A DNA stretch of 64,000 nt from Nitrospirales bacterium (GTDB lineage Bacteria; Nitrospirota; Nitrospiria; Nitrospirales; UBA8639). Below are positions 1 to 8,432 of the stretch, piece by piece. The notes below the pieces were generated by a model that saw only the letters and a program-made list of their open reading frames with translations, made no database searches and was not told the origin of the DNA. Each line of letters opens with the position of its first letter. Position 1 is the first letter of the stretch. The stretch covers positions 62,001 through 126,000 of the forward strand of contig JAJDBP010000029.1 of NCBI GenBank assembly GCA_029261295.1, in the 5' to 3' direction. Both the position numbers and the translations under genes were made by a program.

Positions 1-423
1 AAAGTCACACTTGTTCATCGTCGGGATAAATTACGGGCATCAAAAATCATGCAAGACCGCGCAATGAAAAATGAAAAAATTGCCTTTCAATGGAATAGTA
101 GCTTAGAAGAAGTCATGGGTGATGACGTGGTCACCGGCGTCCGACTTCGCAATAGCCAAACCAATCAAACAGAAGAAATTGCCTTATCAGGAGTCTTCGT
201 CGCCATCGGCCATACCCCAAATACCGGGTTATTCAAGGACAAAATCGATATGGACGAAGCCGGATATATTAGGACACAACCTTATCGCACCACGACGAAT
301 ATCCCTGGAGTCTTTGCCGCGGGCGATGTACAGGATTCCAATTATCGGCAAGCCATTACCGCCGCGGGCTCTGGGTGCATGGCAGCCATCGATGCTGAAC
401 GGTATTTAGAAACTGCACACTAA
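1..423 (+). CDS. trxB: Thioredoxin reductase, C-terminal part (5' end outside window)
   Basis: The frame is open from the first base and ends at TAA 421-423, so only about the last 140 residues are present. The visible part carries the NADP-binding segment ([20 protein letters not shown]) followed by the C-terminal FAD-binding motif [20 protein letters not shown] and an AAGSG stretch. Both are typical of low-molecular-weight thioredoxin reductases, which pass electrons from NADPH to thioredoxin in the cytoplasm. The redox-active CxxC lies upstream of the window. The stop overlaps the thiI start by one base (TAATG), implying translational coupling. A thioredoxin gene also occurs at 44865-45212. 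Confidence 0.93.
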   Translation, partial: KVTLVHRRDKLRASKIMQDRAMKNEKIAFQWNSSLEEVMGDDVVTGVRLRNSQTNQTEEIALSGVFVAIGHTPNTGLFKDKIDMDEAGYIRTQPYRTTTNIPGVFAAGDVQDSNYRQAITAAGSGCMAAIDAERYLETAH

Positions 424-1598
424 TGTTCCATGTGTTGGTGCATTATCATGAGTTGGCGCTCAAAGGACGAAATCGAAAACATTTTGAATATCGACTCGTC
501 CATCACATACGTCGTGCACTGAAGCCACTCACACATGTGCATGTCGATGCCTTACAAGGGCGAATCCGCGTCAGATTTGAGGATGAATCTGCCTGGCCAC
601 GTCTTGAGCAACAATTAAAACGAATCTTTGGCATTGTTAATTTTTCGCTCACCCGGTCAGTCTCGCTCCCCCACGACAACCCTGACCTCACAGCCCTCAA
701 AGCAGCCATCACATCTCATCTTCCAACGCATCCATATGAGACCTTTCGTGTCAGCGCCAAACGTGCGGATAAACGTATTGCCAAAACCTCCATGGAGGTT
801 GAACGAGAAATAGGTGCGGCGGTGGTTGAACAGACTGGGAAAAAGGTCAATCTATCGCATCCAGATCTCACCATATTAGTCGAACTCGTTCCCCCGGAAG
901 CCTATTACTCCTGTCATCGAGAATCTGGACCAGGAGGACTCCCAACAGGGACAGGCGGAAAAGTCGTCTCGCTTATTTCAGGAGGGATTGATTCGCCGGT
1001 TGCGACCTACCGCATGCTAAAACGAGGCTGCAAGGCGGTGTTCGTCCATTTCCACGGACGCCCCTATTTGTCTCGGGTTTCCGAAGAAAAAGTGCAAGAT
1101 ATCGTGAAACACCTCACCACGTATCAAATGCATTCGCGTCTTCATCTTATCCCTTTTGGAGAAATTCAAAGCCAAATTGTCCTCAATTCTCCTCCACCAG
1201 TTCGCGTCGTGCTGTACCGCCGCCTCATGCTTCGCATTGCCGCCAAAATAGCGGAACAGGAAGATGCCTGGGGGTTGGTCACCGGCGAGAGTCTTGGACA
1301 AGTGGCATCCCAAACTCCGGAGAATATCGTCGTGGTCAATCAAGCCACAACATTGCCCATTCTCCGTCCTCTTATCGGCATGGATAAATTGGAAATCATC
1401 CAACAAGCCCAAACCATCGGAACGTTCGAAACCTCAATCGAACCCGATCAGGACTGCTGTACCCTCTTTGTCCCCAAACACCCGCGCACTCGCTGCGATC
1501 TCCCCAATATTCTCAAAGTGGAAGAACACCTAGATATTCCAGGCCTCATTCAGCAAGGGTTACAAGGCACTGAACTCGTCGAATTCACCCATTCATAA
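423..1598 (+). CDS. thiI: tRNA 4-thiouridine synthase ThiI (no rhodanese domain)
   Basis: The 391-aa protein has an N-terminal ferredoxin-like/THUMP region (about residues 1-165) and a PP-loop ATP pyrophosphatase domain opening with SGGIDSPVATY near residue 185. A family-typical GESLGQVASQT follows near residue 290. ThiI adenylates U8 of tRNA before thiolation and in some bacteria also feeds sulfur to the thiamine carrier ThiS. The C-terminal rhodanese domain of the E. coli enzyme is absent, which is common outside the gammaproteobacteria. Here a partner persulfide donor, or the cysteines in DQDCCTLF, would have to deliver sulfur. The ATG overlaps the trxB stop by one base. A ThiS/MoaD-type operon lies 3 kb downstream. 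Confidence 0.93.
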   Translation: MFHVLVHYHELALKGRNRKHFEYRLVHHIRRALKPLTHVHVDALQGRIRVRFEDESAWPRLEQQLKRIFGIVNFSLTRSVSLPHDNPDLTALKAAITSHLPTHPYETFRVSAKRADKRIAKTSMEVEREIGAAVVEQTGKKVNLSHPDLTILVELVPPEAYYSCHRESGPGGLPTGTGGKVVSLISGGIDSPVATYRMLKRGCKAVFVHFHGRPYLSRVSEEKVQDIVKHLTTYQMHSRLHLIPFGEIQSQIVLNSPPPVRVVLYRRLMLRIAAKIAEQEDAWGLVTGESLGQVASQTPENIVVVNQATTLPILRPLIGMDKLEIIQQAQTIGTFETSIEPDQDCCTLFVPKHPRTRCDLPNILKVEEHLDIPGLIQQGLQGTELVEFTHS

Positions 1599-1805
1599 CT
1601 TTTGGCTCAAAAATCTATTAACGGAAGACGCCCCCTTTTAGGAGAACGATTCCATCGATTTACCTACCTCAACCGATTCACCCAACACAAGTCTTTACTC
1701 CTACGCTTTCTTGAAAATGCAATTATCTTCCAAACAGCCTACAATGGCTTAGGAGATGACCAAGAAAAAGCCGAACCATGATTGCCATATCTTGGAGGGC
1801 CAAAC

Positions 1806-2117
1806 ATGAAAAAGCTGTATGTGTCGCAAAGTCTCATTGACGTGGAATCCAGGCAAGAACTGCTTGATCAGGCTGCAATCCCTTGCATGGTCAAAAACCA
1901 ACGATCATCCATGCTGGGCGGAGAAGTGCCATTTGTCGAAGTGTTTCCGGAATTATGGGTTCTGCAAGATGAAGACTTGGAAAAGGCCACGACCTTATTA
2001 CAAGACTGGGAAGAGGCTCAACCTCTCGAAACCACTTCCTGGACCTGTTCCGGTTGCGGAGAGATTCATCAAAAAGAATTCACCACTTGTTGGAAATGCA
2101 ATCAGGAAAGAACTTGA
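1806..2117 (+). CDS. DUF2007-type small protein with C-terminal zinc ribbon
   Basis: This 103-aa protein starts at 1806, where TTGGAGGG sits 6-9 bases upstream; an in-frame ATG at 1782 lacks such a site. Residues 1-70 (MKKLYVSQSLIDVESRQELL onward) resemble the DUF2007 putative signal-transducing domain, whose members start with a similar beta strand and contain a VFPELWVLQDEDLEKA-like segment. The last 25 residues hold CSGCGEIHQKEFTTCWKC, two CxxC knuckles forming a zinc ribbon. Function is unknown. Similar fusions are usually annotated only by domain. Confidence 0.7.
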   Translation: MKKLYVSQSLIDVESRQELLDQAAIPCMVKNQRSSMLGGEVPFVEVFPELWVLQDEDLEKATTLLQDWEEAQPLETTSWTCSGCGEIHQKEFTTCWKCNQERT

Positions 2118-2159
2118 AGTCATACGAAGTTTAAGCAGAATGTATTTGTCTCTCCGCTC

Positions 2160-3281
2160 ATGAGTTCCTTCCTTGGCATTGGTGTTCTTCTAATCTTTAT
2201 ACTCGGGGTACCAATTTTCGGGATCCAATTGGCAGGCAATTCACTTCCTACTTCCCTAACTCTTTTCCCTATAACGACAGAACCTGGAGAGGCATCCCTA
2301 TCTTGGATAGTTTGCGGGTTCCTAGTGATCCTCATCGCGACAACGCTGGCTCCTTTCCTATGGCGGTTTTTTCGCTTTTCCGCCATCATCAAACCAAAAC
2401 GCGAGTATCAGGCCTTCCCCTGGTGGGGATGGCTAGCTTTGCTGTGGATTACCAGTTCATGGAGCCTGGCCTGGACTCGTTTCCCCTGGTTTCACAACTT
2501 TCAGACTCACACTTTTCCTCTCCTTTGGTTTGGCTATATTGCCGTCCTAAATGCCCTCACCCTGCAGCGATCTGGGCAATGCCTTCTTACCAGCCACCCA
2601 CGCACTCTAGGGAAACTTTTTCTCCTCAGCGCAGGATTTTGGTGGCTCTTTGAATATCTCAACCAGTACGTGAGAAATTGGCATTACGTAAACCTCCCAG
2701 ATACATCGTATGGCGAGTTTATTTTTTATACATCTCTTTCATTTTCTACCGTCCTCCCTGCCGTACTCAGCACCTATGAATGGTTATGGACCTTTCCTCG
2801 CCTGACAAAACCATTTGAAATGTGGCAGCCGCTGAACTGCAGCATGGCACCACAGATTGGCTGGATCTCGCTGAGCTTAGGATGCCTTGGACTTGGTCTT
2901 ATGGGACTATGGCCAACCATACTTTTTCCCTTACTATGGCTTTGCCCGCTATGTCTGTTGCTGGGAATCCAAATTATCCAGAGAGGACCGACTTCTTTAC
3001 TAGGAGTCCATCAGGGAGATTGGCGTCCTGATCTACTGTCTGGACTGGCCGCATTGATGTGTGGGTTTTGGTGGGAATTATGGAATGTCTACAGTTTGGC
3101 TCATTGGGAATATACTCTTCCCTTTGTTCATACCTTCAAGATATTTGAAATGCCAATCTTAGGCTATTCCGGCTATTTGCCCTTTGGCTTAACCTGTTTG
3201 GCTATCTCGGAGTTGGTGTTGGGATATCTGCCTAGCCAACAGTGGCAAAATTTTCTGGGATCAAACCAACACCCTGAATAG
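2160..3281 (+). CDS. Polytopic membrane protein with an apparent internal repeat, function unknown
   Basis: The 373-aa product is very rich in Trp, Leu and Phe and has about nine or ten hydrophobic segments. I do not recognise a named family. Two segments look like internal copies: FWWLFEYLNQYVRNWHY near residue 160 and FWWELWNVYSLAHWEYTLP near residue 300. The second is followed by KIFEMPILGYSGYLPFG, a conserved-looking signature with an acidic residue and Gly-Tyr turns inside the membrane. A membrane enzyme of isoprenoid or lipid type is possible but unsupported. No Shine-Dalgarno sequence is obvious. The gene converges on the DoxX gene. Confidence 0.75.
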   Translation: MSSFLGIGVLLIFILGVPIFGIQLAGNSLPTSLTLFPITTEPGEASLSWIVCGFLVILIATTLAPFLWRFFRFSAIIKPKREYQAFPWWGWLALLWITSSWSLAWTRFPWFHNFQTHTFPLLWFGYIAVLNALTLQRSGQCLLTSHPRTLGKLFLLSAGFWWLFEYLNQYVRNWHYVNLPDTSYGEFIFYTSLSFSTVLPAVLSTYEWLWTFPRLTKPFEMWQPLNCSMAPQIGWISLSLGCLGLGLMGLWPTILFPLLWLCPLCLLLGIQIIQRGPTSLLGVHQGDWRPDLLSGLAALMCGFWWELWNVYSLAHWEYTLPFVHTFKIFEMPILGYSGYLPFGLTCLAISELVLGYLPSQQWQNFLGSNQHPE

Positions 3282-3307
3282 AGTAAAGCGTCGGTTTCCT
3301 CTCTTTT

Positions 3308-3658
3308 TCAGCTCGGTTCTTTTGGCTTTCGCATGGTGATGGCCAACGTTACTAAACCAGCCAGTAGCACCAACGGAACAGGAAACGCACTCATTTCATG
3401 AGCCCTTAAATGGGTCATGGCCGCCCCAAACATTGTAAAACTCAATACCACAATCCCATAGTATTGTACCTTTGGAATAAATAAGGCAATTCCTCCACCG
3501 ACTTCAACTAAACCAATCACATATAAAAACCACAAGGGATAGCCCCATTGCTCAAAATGCTCAACCTGGGAATGTTCGCCCATAAGCTTGGCTCCCCCTG
3601 CCACGATAAACATGACCCCTAAGACCACCCACAATGCCGTCTTGATAAATTTTCTCAT
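3308..3658 (-). CDS. DoxX-like family membrane protein
   Basis: The 116-aa protein has four hydrophobic segments and begins with an N-terminal TM containing VMFIVAGGAKLMGE, the typical DoxX/DoxD-like start. WGYPLWFLYVIGLVEVGGGI follows, another DoxX-like signature with the conserved Gly-Ala-x-Lys and E-x-G-G-G pattern. These small inner-membrane proteins have been linked to quinone or thiosulfate oxidation and to redox homeostasis, but no reaction can be assigned here. It is convergent with the upstream membrane protein, and the divergent sirtuin lies upstream of its start. Confidence 0.75.
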   Translation of the reverse strand: MRKFIKTALWVVLGVMFIVAGGAKLMGEHSQVEHFEQWGYPLWFLYVIGLVEVGGGIALFIPKVQYYGIVVLSFTMFGAAMTHLRAHEMSAFPVPLVLLAGLVTLAITMRKPKEPS

Positions 3659-3821
3659 AATCCCGGCCTCCTAAAAAAAAATGGGAGCTTACTTTTCATT
3701 CAGATTCTAGATTATAACTTGATATTCCCTATGACTCTACTCATTCAACAGCGCTCCCCTTGCAAATGGCTGTTCGACAATTTATGTTGGAATGCTCTTT
3801 GTTTCCAGGAAATTTAAAAAC

Positions 3822-4553
3822 ATGCCAAACCAATTCACCATACTTGATGTACGCGATCGGATCCAGGAAGCTCGCTCGGTCACCGTGCTAACTGGTGCGG
3901 GAATATCCGCCGATAGTGGTGTCCCCACGTTTCGAGGACCGGAAGGATTATGGAAGAATTTTCGCCCCGAGGAACTCGCCTCCCCCGATGCGTTTGCGCG
4001 CGATCCCAAACTGGTGTGGGAATGGTATAACTGGCGACGGGAATTGCTTGCGACCAAACAGCCCAATCCTGCACACGACGCTCTTGTTCAACTTGAAAAA
4101 CAGATTCCGAATTTTCGGATCATTACTCAAAATGTCGATGGTCTCCATGCATCTGCCGGCACCCAACGTTTAACTGAAATTCATGGTAATATTTGGAAAG
4201 TCCGATGTACTCAATGCCATAACATCACTTCGAACCAAGAGGTACCGTTACCTTTTCCGCCAACCTGTACGGTATGCGACGGTTTGTTACGGCCTCACAT
4301 TGTTTGGTTTGGCGAATCATTAGCACCGGAAGATCTAGAACAGAGTTATGCCGCTCTACAAGGTTGTGAGGTGCTATTGATCATTGGCACCTCAGGTGTT
4401 GTGTACCCCGCTGCCTCATTTGCCCCTGTGGCTAAGGATCATGGAGCCTTCGTCGTAGAATTGAATTTAGAGACCACAAGCAACTCATCAGTGGTTGATG
4501 TCTCATTTCAAGGGCGAGCCAAAGAATTGGTCCCCCTCCTGCTCAAAGACTAG
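3822..4553 (+). CDS. cobB: NAD-dependent protein deacylase, sirtuin (CobB/SIRT5-type)
   Basis: The 243-aa sirtuin carries the NAD-binding GAGISADSGVPTFRG motif (residues 25-39), TQNVDGLH, the catalytic His in TEIHGNIW and a zinc module with two CxxC pairs (CTQC, CTVC). Residues YNWRR (Tyr69, Arg72) match the Y-x-x-R pair of class III sirtuins that bind succinyl or malonyl lysine. Desuccinylase/demalonylase activity is therefore likely in addition to deacetylation. An in-frame ATG at 3792 would add ten residues. I prefer 3822, where AGGAA lies about ten bases upstream and residue 1 fits the family. Confidence 0.92.
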   Translation: MPNQFTILDVRDRIQEARSVTVLTGAGISADSGVPTFRGPEGLWKNFRPEELASPDAFARDPKLVWEWYNWRRELLATKQPNPAHDALVQLEKQIPNFRIITQNVDGLHASAGTQRLTEIHGNIWKVRCTQCHNITSNQEVPLPFPPTCTVCDGLLRPHIVWFGESLAPEDLEQSYAALQGCEVLLIIGTSGVVYPAASFAPVAKDHGAFVVELNLETTSNSSVVDVSFQGRAKELVPLLLKD

Positions 4554-4641
4554 ACATTCAGCTCCTTTTCTTGACTCGCTTTATAAGGGTTTGTTACGTT
4601 TTTTTGTTTAGGGATTTTCAGTACTTATGTTGGAGTAACCC

Positions 4642-4842
4642 ATGCAATTGACCATAAATGGTAAAGTAGAAAACCTAGATGTTTCTACGGTAATGGATGT
4701 CCTGAAAGCGAAGGACATTGATCCGCAATTGGTCGCCATTGAAGTGAATACTCAAATGATCGATCAAGAAAACCTGGAAACCACCTCGCTCAAAGAAGAT
4801 GATAAGCTGGAATTTTTGTTTTTCATGGGCGGTGGAGCGTGA
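4642..4842 (+). CDS. ThiS-like sulfur carrier protein ending in Gly-Gly-Gly-Ala
   Basis: This 66-aa beta-grasp protein has the ThiS pattern (MQLTINGK, later LVAIEVN, DDKLEFLFFMGGGA). Sulfur carriers are adenylated on a C-terminal Gly-Gly and converted to thiocarboxylates. This one has an extra Ala after the glycines, so it should need trimming before activation unless the Gly-Gly-Gly-Ala end is used differently. GGAG precedes the ATG by about seven bases. A TTGACT element at 4571 could be a -35, but its -10 is poor. The stop overlaps the GTG of the cysteine synthase gene (GTGA). It is the first gene of the 4.6-9.8 kb sulfur-carrier operon; thiG and thiH are not in the window, so a thiamine role is not supported. 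Confidence 0.85.
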   Translation: MQLTINGKVENLDVSTVMDVLKAKDIDPQLVAIEVNTQMIDQENLETTSLKEDDKLEFLFFMGGGA

Positions 4843-5768
4843 GCGCCAAATTGCTTCAGTGCATCACTGAAGGGATTGGGAACACTCCACTCGTTCGCTT
4901 GAACCGCCTTTCTCCGACTGGAGGTGGAACCATTTATGGCAAAGCCGAATTTTATAATCCAGGGGGCAGTGTCAAAGACCGTATTTGTTTAAATATGATT
5001 GAAGAGGCCGAAAAACAGGGCCTCTTGAAACCTGGGAGTACCATCGTTGAACCTACGAGTGGAAACACCGGAATAGGCTTAGCCCTTGTTTCAGCAGTCC
5101 GTGGATATAAGCTCATTTTGGTCATGCCAGAAGGCATGAGCCTGGAACGGGCCAGCCTGCTTTCATCTTATGGAGCACAGTTAGTGCTCACTCCTGCCAG
5201 AGAGGGCATGAGAGGGTCGATTAAAGAAGCAGAAAGCATACTAGAGCAGAACCCTGAATATTTTATGCCAAACCAATTTTCAAATCCGGCCAACCCAGCC
5301 ATGCACAAAAAAACGACCGCCGTAGAAATTTGGGAGGCTCTAGAAGGGAAGGTTGATGCCTTTGTGGCTGCCGTAGGAACCGGTGGAACCATTACCGGCT
5401 GCGGAGAAGTCTTCAAGGAGAAAAACCCTCAAGTGAAAATCGTGGCGGTCGAACCCACAGGCTCTCCAGTCTTATCAGGAGGCGAGGCTGGGCCCCATAA
5501 AATTCAGGGCATTGGTGCAGGTTTTGTCCCAGAAGTCTTAAACCAATCATTACTTGATCAAATTAGGACCGTCACCGACGAAGAGGCCTATCAGACCACG
5601 AAACAACTTGCGAAAAAAGAAGGACTTCTCGTCGGCATTTCCGCCGGAGCGAATGTCTTTGCTGCCCAAAAGGTTGCTGAGTCGCTGGGTTCAGGAAAAA
5701 ATGTTGTGACAATCCTTTGTGACACTGGCGAACGCTATCTCAGCATTGAAAAGTACTTCAATATTTAG
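4839..5768 (+). CDS. cysM: Cysteine synthase (CysK/CysM family)
   Basis: The 309-aa fold-type II PLP enzyme shows IGNTPLVRLNRL, the Schiff-base lysine in GGSVKDRI (near residue 45), the substrate loop TSGNTGIGLA and the PLP-phosphate loop GTGGTITG. It makes cysteine from an activated serine and a sulfide donor. The GTG start overlaps the preceding sulfur-carrier gene by four bases. With E1-like, MoaD-like and JAMM-protease genes downstream, the likely sulfur donor is a protein thiocarboxylate, as in the mycobacterial CysO-CysM-Mec pathway, rather than free sulfide. Whether it uses O-acetylserine or O-phosphoserine cannot be read with confidence, so the symbol is provisional. Confidence 0.9.
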   Translation: MSAKLLQCITEGIGNTPLVRLNRLSPTGGGTIYGKAEFYNPGGSVKDRICLNMIEEAEKQGLLKPGSTIVEPTSGNTGIGLALVSAVRGYKLILVMPEGMSLERASLLSSYGAQLVLTPAREGMRGSIKEAESILEQNPEYFMPNQFSNPANPAMHKKTTAVEIWEALEGKVDAFVAAVGTGGTITGCGEVFKEKNPQVKIVAVEPTGSPVLSGGEAGPHKIQGIGAGFVPEVLNQSLLDQIRTVTDEEAYQTTKQLAKKEGLLVGISAGANVFAAQKVAESLGSGKNVVTILCDTGERYLSIEKYFNI

Positions 5769-5797
5769 TCGCTTCCTTCAACAACAACTGGACAGCT

Positions 5798-6601
5798 ATG
5801 AGCTTCACTGAAGAACAAATTACTCGTTATAGCCGACACATTCTCTTGCCAGAGGTTGGAGGCAAAGGCCAGAAAAAACTCTCGCAAGCCAAAGTCTTTG
5901 TCGTCGGTGCCGGGGGATTAGGCTGTCCCGTTGCCTATTATTTAGGGGCCGCGGGCATTGGCACGATTGGATTAATTGATAGTGATGTGGTGGACTTGTC
6001 TAATCTTCAACGACAAGTGCTGCACCATACACCTGACGTCGGTCGCTCCAAAACCCAATCGGCGAAAGAAAAAATTCAAGCCTTAAATCCCGACGTTCAG
6101 GTCAACACCTATGAAGAACGACTCACGGCTCAAAATGCCCGAGAGATTATTCGCCAATATGATGTCGTCATTGATGGCGTCGATAACTTTCCGGCCAAGT
6201 TTCTCATCAATGATGCCTGCTATATGGAGAACAAACCCTTGGTGCATGGCGGCATTCTCCGATTTGAAGGCCGCGTGATGACTATTGTGCCAAACGAATC
6301 AGCCTGTTATCGGTGTATTTTTAAAAATCCTCCGCCAGCAGGCGTCGTGCCCACCTGTCAGGAAGCCGGCATTATTGGAGTCGTGGCAGGTATTATTGGC
6401 ACAGTGCAAGCAACGGAAGCGGTGAAGCTTATTCTCAAAATTGGCCAACCTCTTACAAACCGTTTATTAGACTTCGATGCGCGAACGACAACCTTTCGAG
6501 AAATACGGGTAAAGCGGAATCCAACCTGTGCCCTATGTGGACCGGAAGCAACGCTAACAGAACTCATAGATTATGACGAACCTGAGGCGTGTGCCCTGTA
6601 G
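5798..6601 (+). CDS. E1-like adenylyltransferase (MoeB/ThiF family), copy 1
   Basis: The 267-aa protein begins with TRYSRHILLPEVGGKGQKKL and has the ATP-binding VVGAGGLGCPVAYYLGAAGIG, DNLQRQ-like SNLQRQVLHHT, and two CxxC zinc pairs (CYRC near residue 170, CALC near residue 247). It activates the C-terminal glycine of a ubiquitin-like sulfur carrier as acyl-AMP before sulfur transfer. There is no C-terminal rhodanese domain. A paralogue of identical length lies at 8433-9236. The two may serve the two different carriers of the operon, but pairing cannot be decided from sequence alone. It follows the cysteine synthase by 29 bases. Confidence 0.92.
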   Translation: MSFTEEQITRYSRHILLPEVGGKGQKKLSQAKVFVVGAGGLGCPVAYYLGAAGIGTIGLIDSDVVDLSNLQRQVLHHTPDVGRSKTQSAKEKIQALNPDVQVNTYEERLTAQNAREIIRQYDVVIDGVDNFPAKFLINDACYMENKPLVHGGILRFEGRVMTIVPNESACYRCIFKNPPPAGVVPTCQEAGIIGVVAGIIGTVQATEAVKLILKIGQPLTNRLLDFDARTTTFREIRVKRNPTCALCGPEATLTELIDYDEPEACAL

Positions 6602-6665
6602 GGCTCAACGACCCCAGACAGAGCAACCCGACTCTCCCTGCTCTATTTGAGATGAGGATTTCATC

Positions 6666-7907
6666 ATGACCAAAAAAATGCAATCACTGGTTTGCAGAGA
6701 ATGTGGGAAAGAATATCCCACCCTAGATATTCATGTGTGCGAACTCTGTTTCGGCCCGCTGGAAGTCAAATATGATTATGCGGCCATCAAACAGGCGATT
6801 TCACGTGAGAAAATTCTGGCCGGACCGAAAAGCCTCTGGCGTTACGTCGACCTTCTCCCAGTTGAGGGCACCAACTTTATTGGCAAACATGCGGGATTCA
6901 CTCCTTTAGTGCACGCCAAAAATCTTGGGTCATTCCTAGGTCTCGATAATTTGTATATTAAGAACGATTGTGTGAACCACCCCACGCTTTCTTTTAAAGA
7001 CCGAGTCGTCGCCATTGCGTTGACCCGAGCACGCGAATTGGGATTTGAAACAGTGGCGTGCGCGTCCACCGGCAATTTAGCCAATTCCGTTTCCGCCCAT
7101 GCCGCCTCGGCTGGAATGAAATGTTATGTCTTTATTCCCGGCGACCTCGAAGCAGCCAAAGTACTGGGCAATCTCATCTATCGTCCAAATGTGATCGAGA
7201 TAGAAGGCAACTACGACGACGTAAATCGACTCTGTAGTGAAATTGCTGGAGAACGGCACTGGGCCTTCGTCAATATTAATATCCGCCCCTATTATGCAGA
7301 AGGATCAAAAACTTTGGCATTTGAAACCGCCGAACAATTAGGATGGCGAGCGCCAGACCAAGTGGTGGTACCCATGGCCTCTGGATCACTGCTGACAAAA
7401 ATCTGGAAGGGGTTAAAGGAATTTGAAAAAGTTGGAATCCTTGATTCTGTTTCGACCAAAATTAATGGAGCCCAAGCTGAAGGCTGCTCACCTATTGCGA
7501 CAGCCTTTCGAAACGGACGCGACTTTTTCAAACCGGTCAAACCCGATACCATTGCCAAATCCTTAGCTATCGGAAATCCGGCTGATGGGTATTATGCCCT
7601 CAAAACAGCTGCAGAAAGTCATGGAGCCATGGATGCCGTGACTGATGACGAAATTGTAGAAAGCATTAAGCTTCTAGCCCAAACGGAGGGCATCTTTGCC
7701 GAAACGGCTGGAGGAGTTACCATTGGGGTCTTGCGAAAATTGGTCAAACAAGGATTGATAAAAAAAGACGAAGTCACCGTCGCCTATATCACAGGCAATG
7801 GACTGAAAACACAAGAAGCTGTCGTCGACTCGGTTGGACGGCCTACTCGCATTCAACCAAGTCTCAAGCACTTTACGCAGACATTTGGCATTGAGGAGTC
7901 ACCATGA
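6666..7907 (+). CDS. thrC: Threonine synthase-like PLP enzyme with N-terminal zinc ribbon
   Basis: The 413-aa protein starts with a zinc ribbon (two CxxC pairs within residues 10-32), then the PLP fold with the lysine in LSFKDRV and the ACASTGNLANSVSAHAA loop, and ends in TGNGLKT. This matches the shorter threonine synthases that convert O-phosphohomoserine to threonine. RBS GAGGATTTCATC precedes the ATG. It is embedded in the sulfur-carrier operon and overlaps the MoaD-like gene by ATGA. That raises the option that it acts on phosphohomoserine for threonine supply next to cysteine synthesis, or has taken a sulfur-related role; only the former is established for the family. Confidence 0.9.
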   Translation: MTKKMQSLVCRECGKEYPTLDIHVCELCFGPLEVKYDYAAIKQAISREKILAGPKSLWRYVDLLPVEGTNFIGKHAGFTPLVHAKNLGSFLGLDNLYIKNDCVNHPTLSFKDRVVAIALTRARELGFETVACASTGNLANSVSAHAASAGMKCYVFIPGDLEAAKVLGNLIYRPNVIEIEGNYDDVNRLCSEIAGERHWAFVNINIRPYYAEGSKTLAFETAEQLGWRAPDQVVVPMASGSLLTKIWKGLKEFEKVGILDSVSTKINGAQAEGCSPIATAFRNGRDFFKPVKPDTIAKSLAIGNPADGYYALKTAAESHGAMDAVTDDEIVESIKLLAQTEGIFAETAGGVTIGVLRKLVKQGLIKKDEVTVAYITGNGLKTQEAVVDSVGRPTRIQPSLKHFTQTFGIEESP

Positions 7908-8179
7908 TCAAGGTACGCATCCCCACCCCTCTCCGTCCAATGACGGGAGGAAAAAATGAAGTGGAAATTGCTGGAAATTCCGTTGCAGAAATTCTTGAAA
8001 ATTTAGGCTCTGCCCACCCTGGAATTAAAGAACGCATTTGCGACGATCAGGGAGAAGTGCGCCGCTTTATCAATATCTATGTCAACGAAGAGGACATCCG
8101 TTTTTTAACAGGAAAAGAAACACCACTTAAGGATGGTGATGAAATGTCCATTATTCCCGCTATTGCAGGAGGCAATTAA
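7904..8179 (+). CDS. cysO: MoaD/CysO-like sulfur carrier protein ending in Gly-Gly-Asn
   Basis: The 91-aa ubiquitin-fold protein contains IPTPLRPMTGGKNEVEI, RFINIYVNEEDIRFL and DGDEMSIIPAIAGGN, the pattern of CysO/MoaD-type carriers. CysO of mycobacteria carries sulfur as a thiocarboxylate to CysM, giving a CysO-cysteine adduct that Mec cleaves. The carrier here ends Gly-Gly-Asn, one residue too long for direct adenylation, which suggests proteolytic maturation. It overlaps the thrC-like gene by four bases and is followed with no gap by the NIL-domain gene (TAAATG). The symbol rests on context and domain pattern, not on a proven reaction. Confidence 0.85.
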   Translation: MIKVRIPTPLRPMTGGKNEVEIAGNSVAEILENLGSAHPGIKERICDDQGEVRRFINIYVNEEDIRFLTGKETPLKDGDEMSIIPAIAGGN

Positions 8180-8419
8180 ATGGCCAAACTTCGTTTCCAC
8201 ATTCGGTATCCTGAAGAGCGAATTCCCGATCCGATTCTCTATCAAATTGGGAAAGAGTATGAGGTGATTACCAGCATTCGACGAGCTGATGTTCGTGAAA
8301 CCACCGGATGGCTTGATGTGGAATTTACCGGAGATGCTGACGAGGTTGATCGCGCCATCGAAGCCCTTCGGCAAAAAGGGTGTATCGTCGATCCTATTGA
8401 ATTAAACGTCGTAGAATAA
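8180..8419 (+). CDS. NIL domain-containing protein
   Basis: The 79-aa protein matches the NIL domain, a small ferredoxin-like fold also found at the C-terminus of MetN methionine transporters: FHIRYPEERIPDPILYQIGK, then TGWLDVEFTGDADEVDRAI and KGCIVDPIELNV. Stand-alone NIL proteins recur beside sulfur assimilation and thiocarboxylate genes. A role as a thiol-amino-acid sensor or as partner of the carrier is inference. The ATG directly follows the stop of the MoaD-like gene. Cys71 in KGCIVD is the only cysteine. Confidence 0.8.
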   Translation: MAKLRFHIRYPEERIPDPILYQIGKEYEVITSIRRADVRETTGWLDVEFTGDADEVDRAIEALRQKGCIVDPIELNVVE

Positions 8420-8432
8420 AAGCAGACAACTT

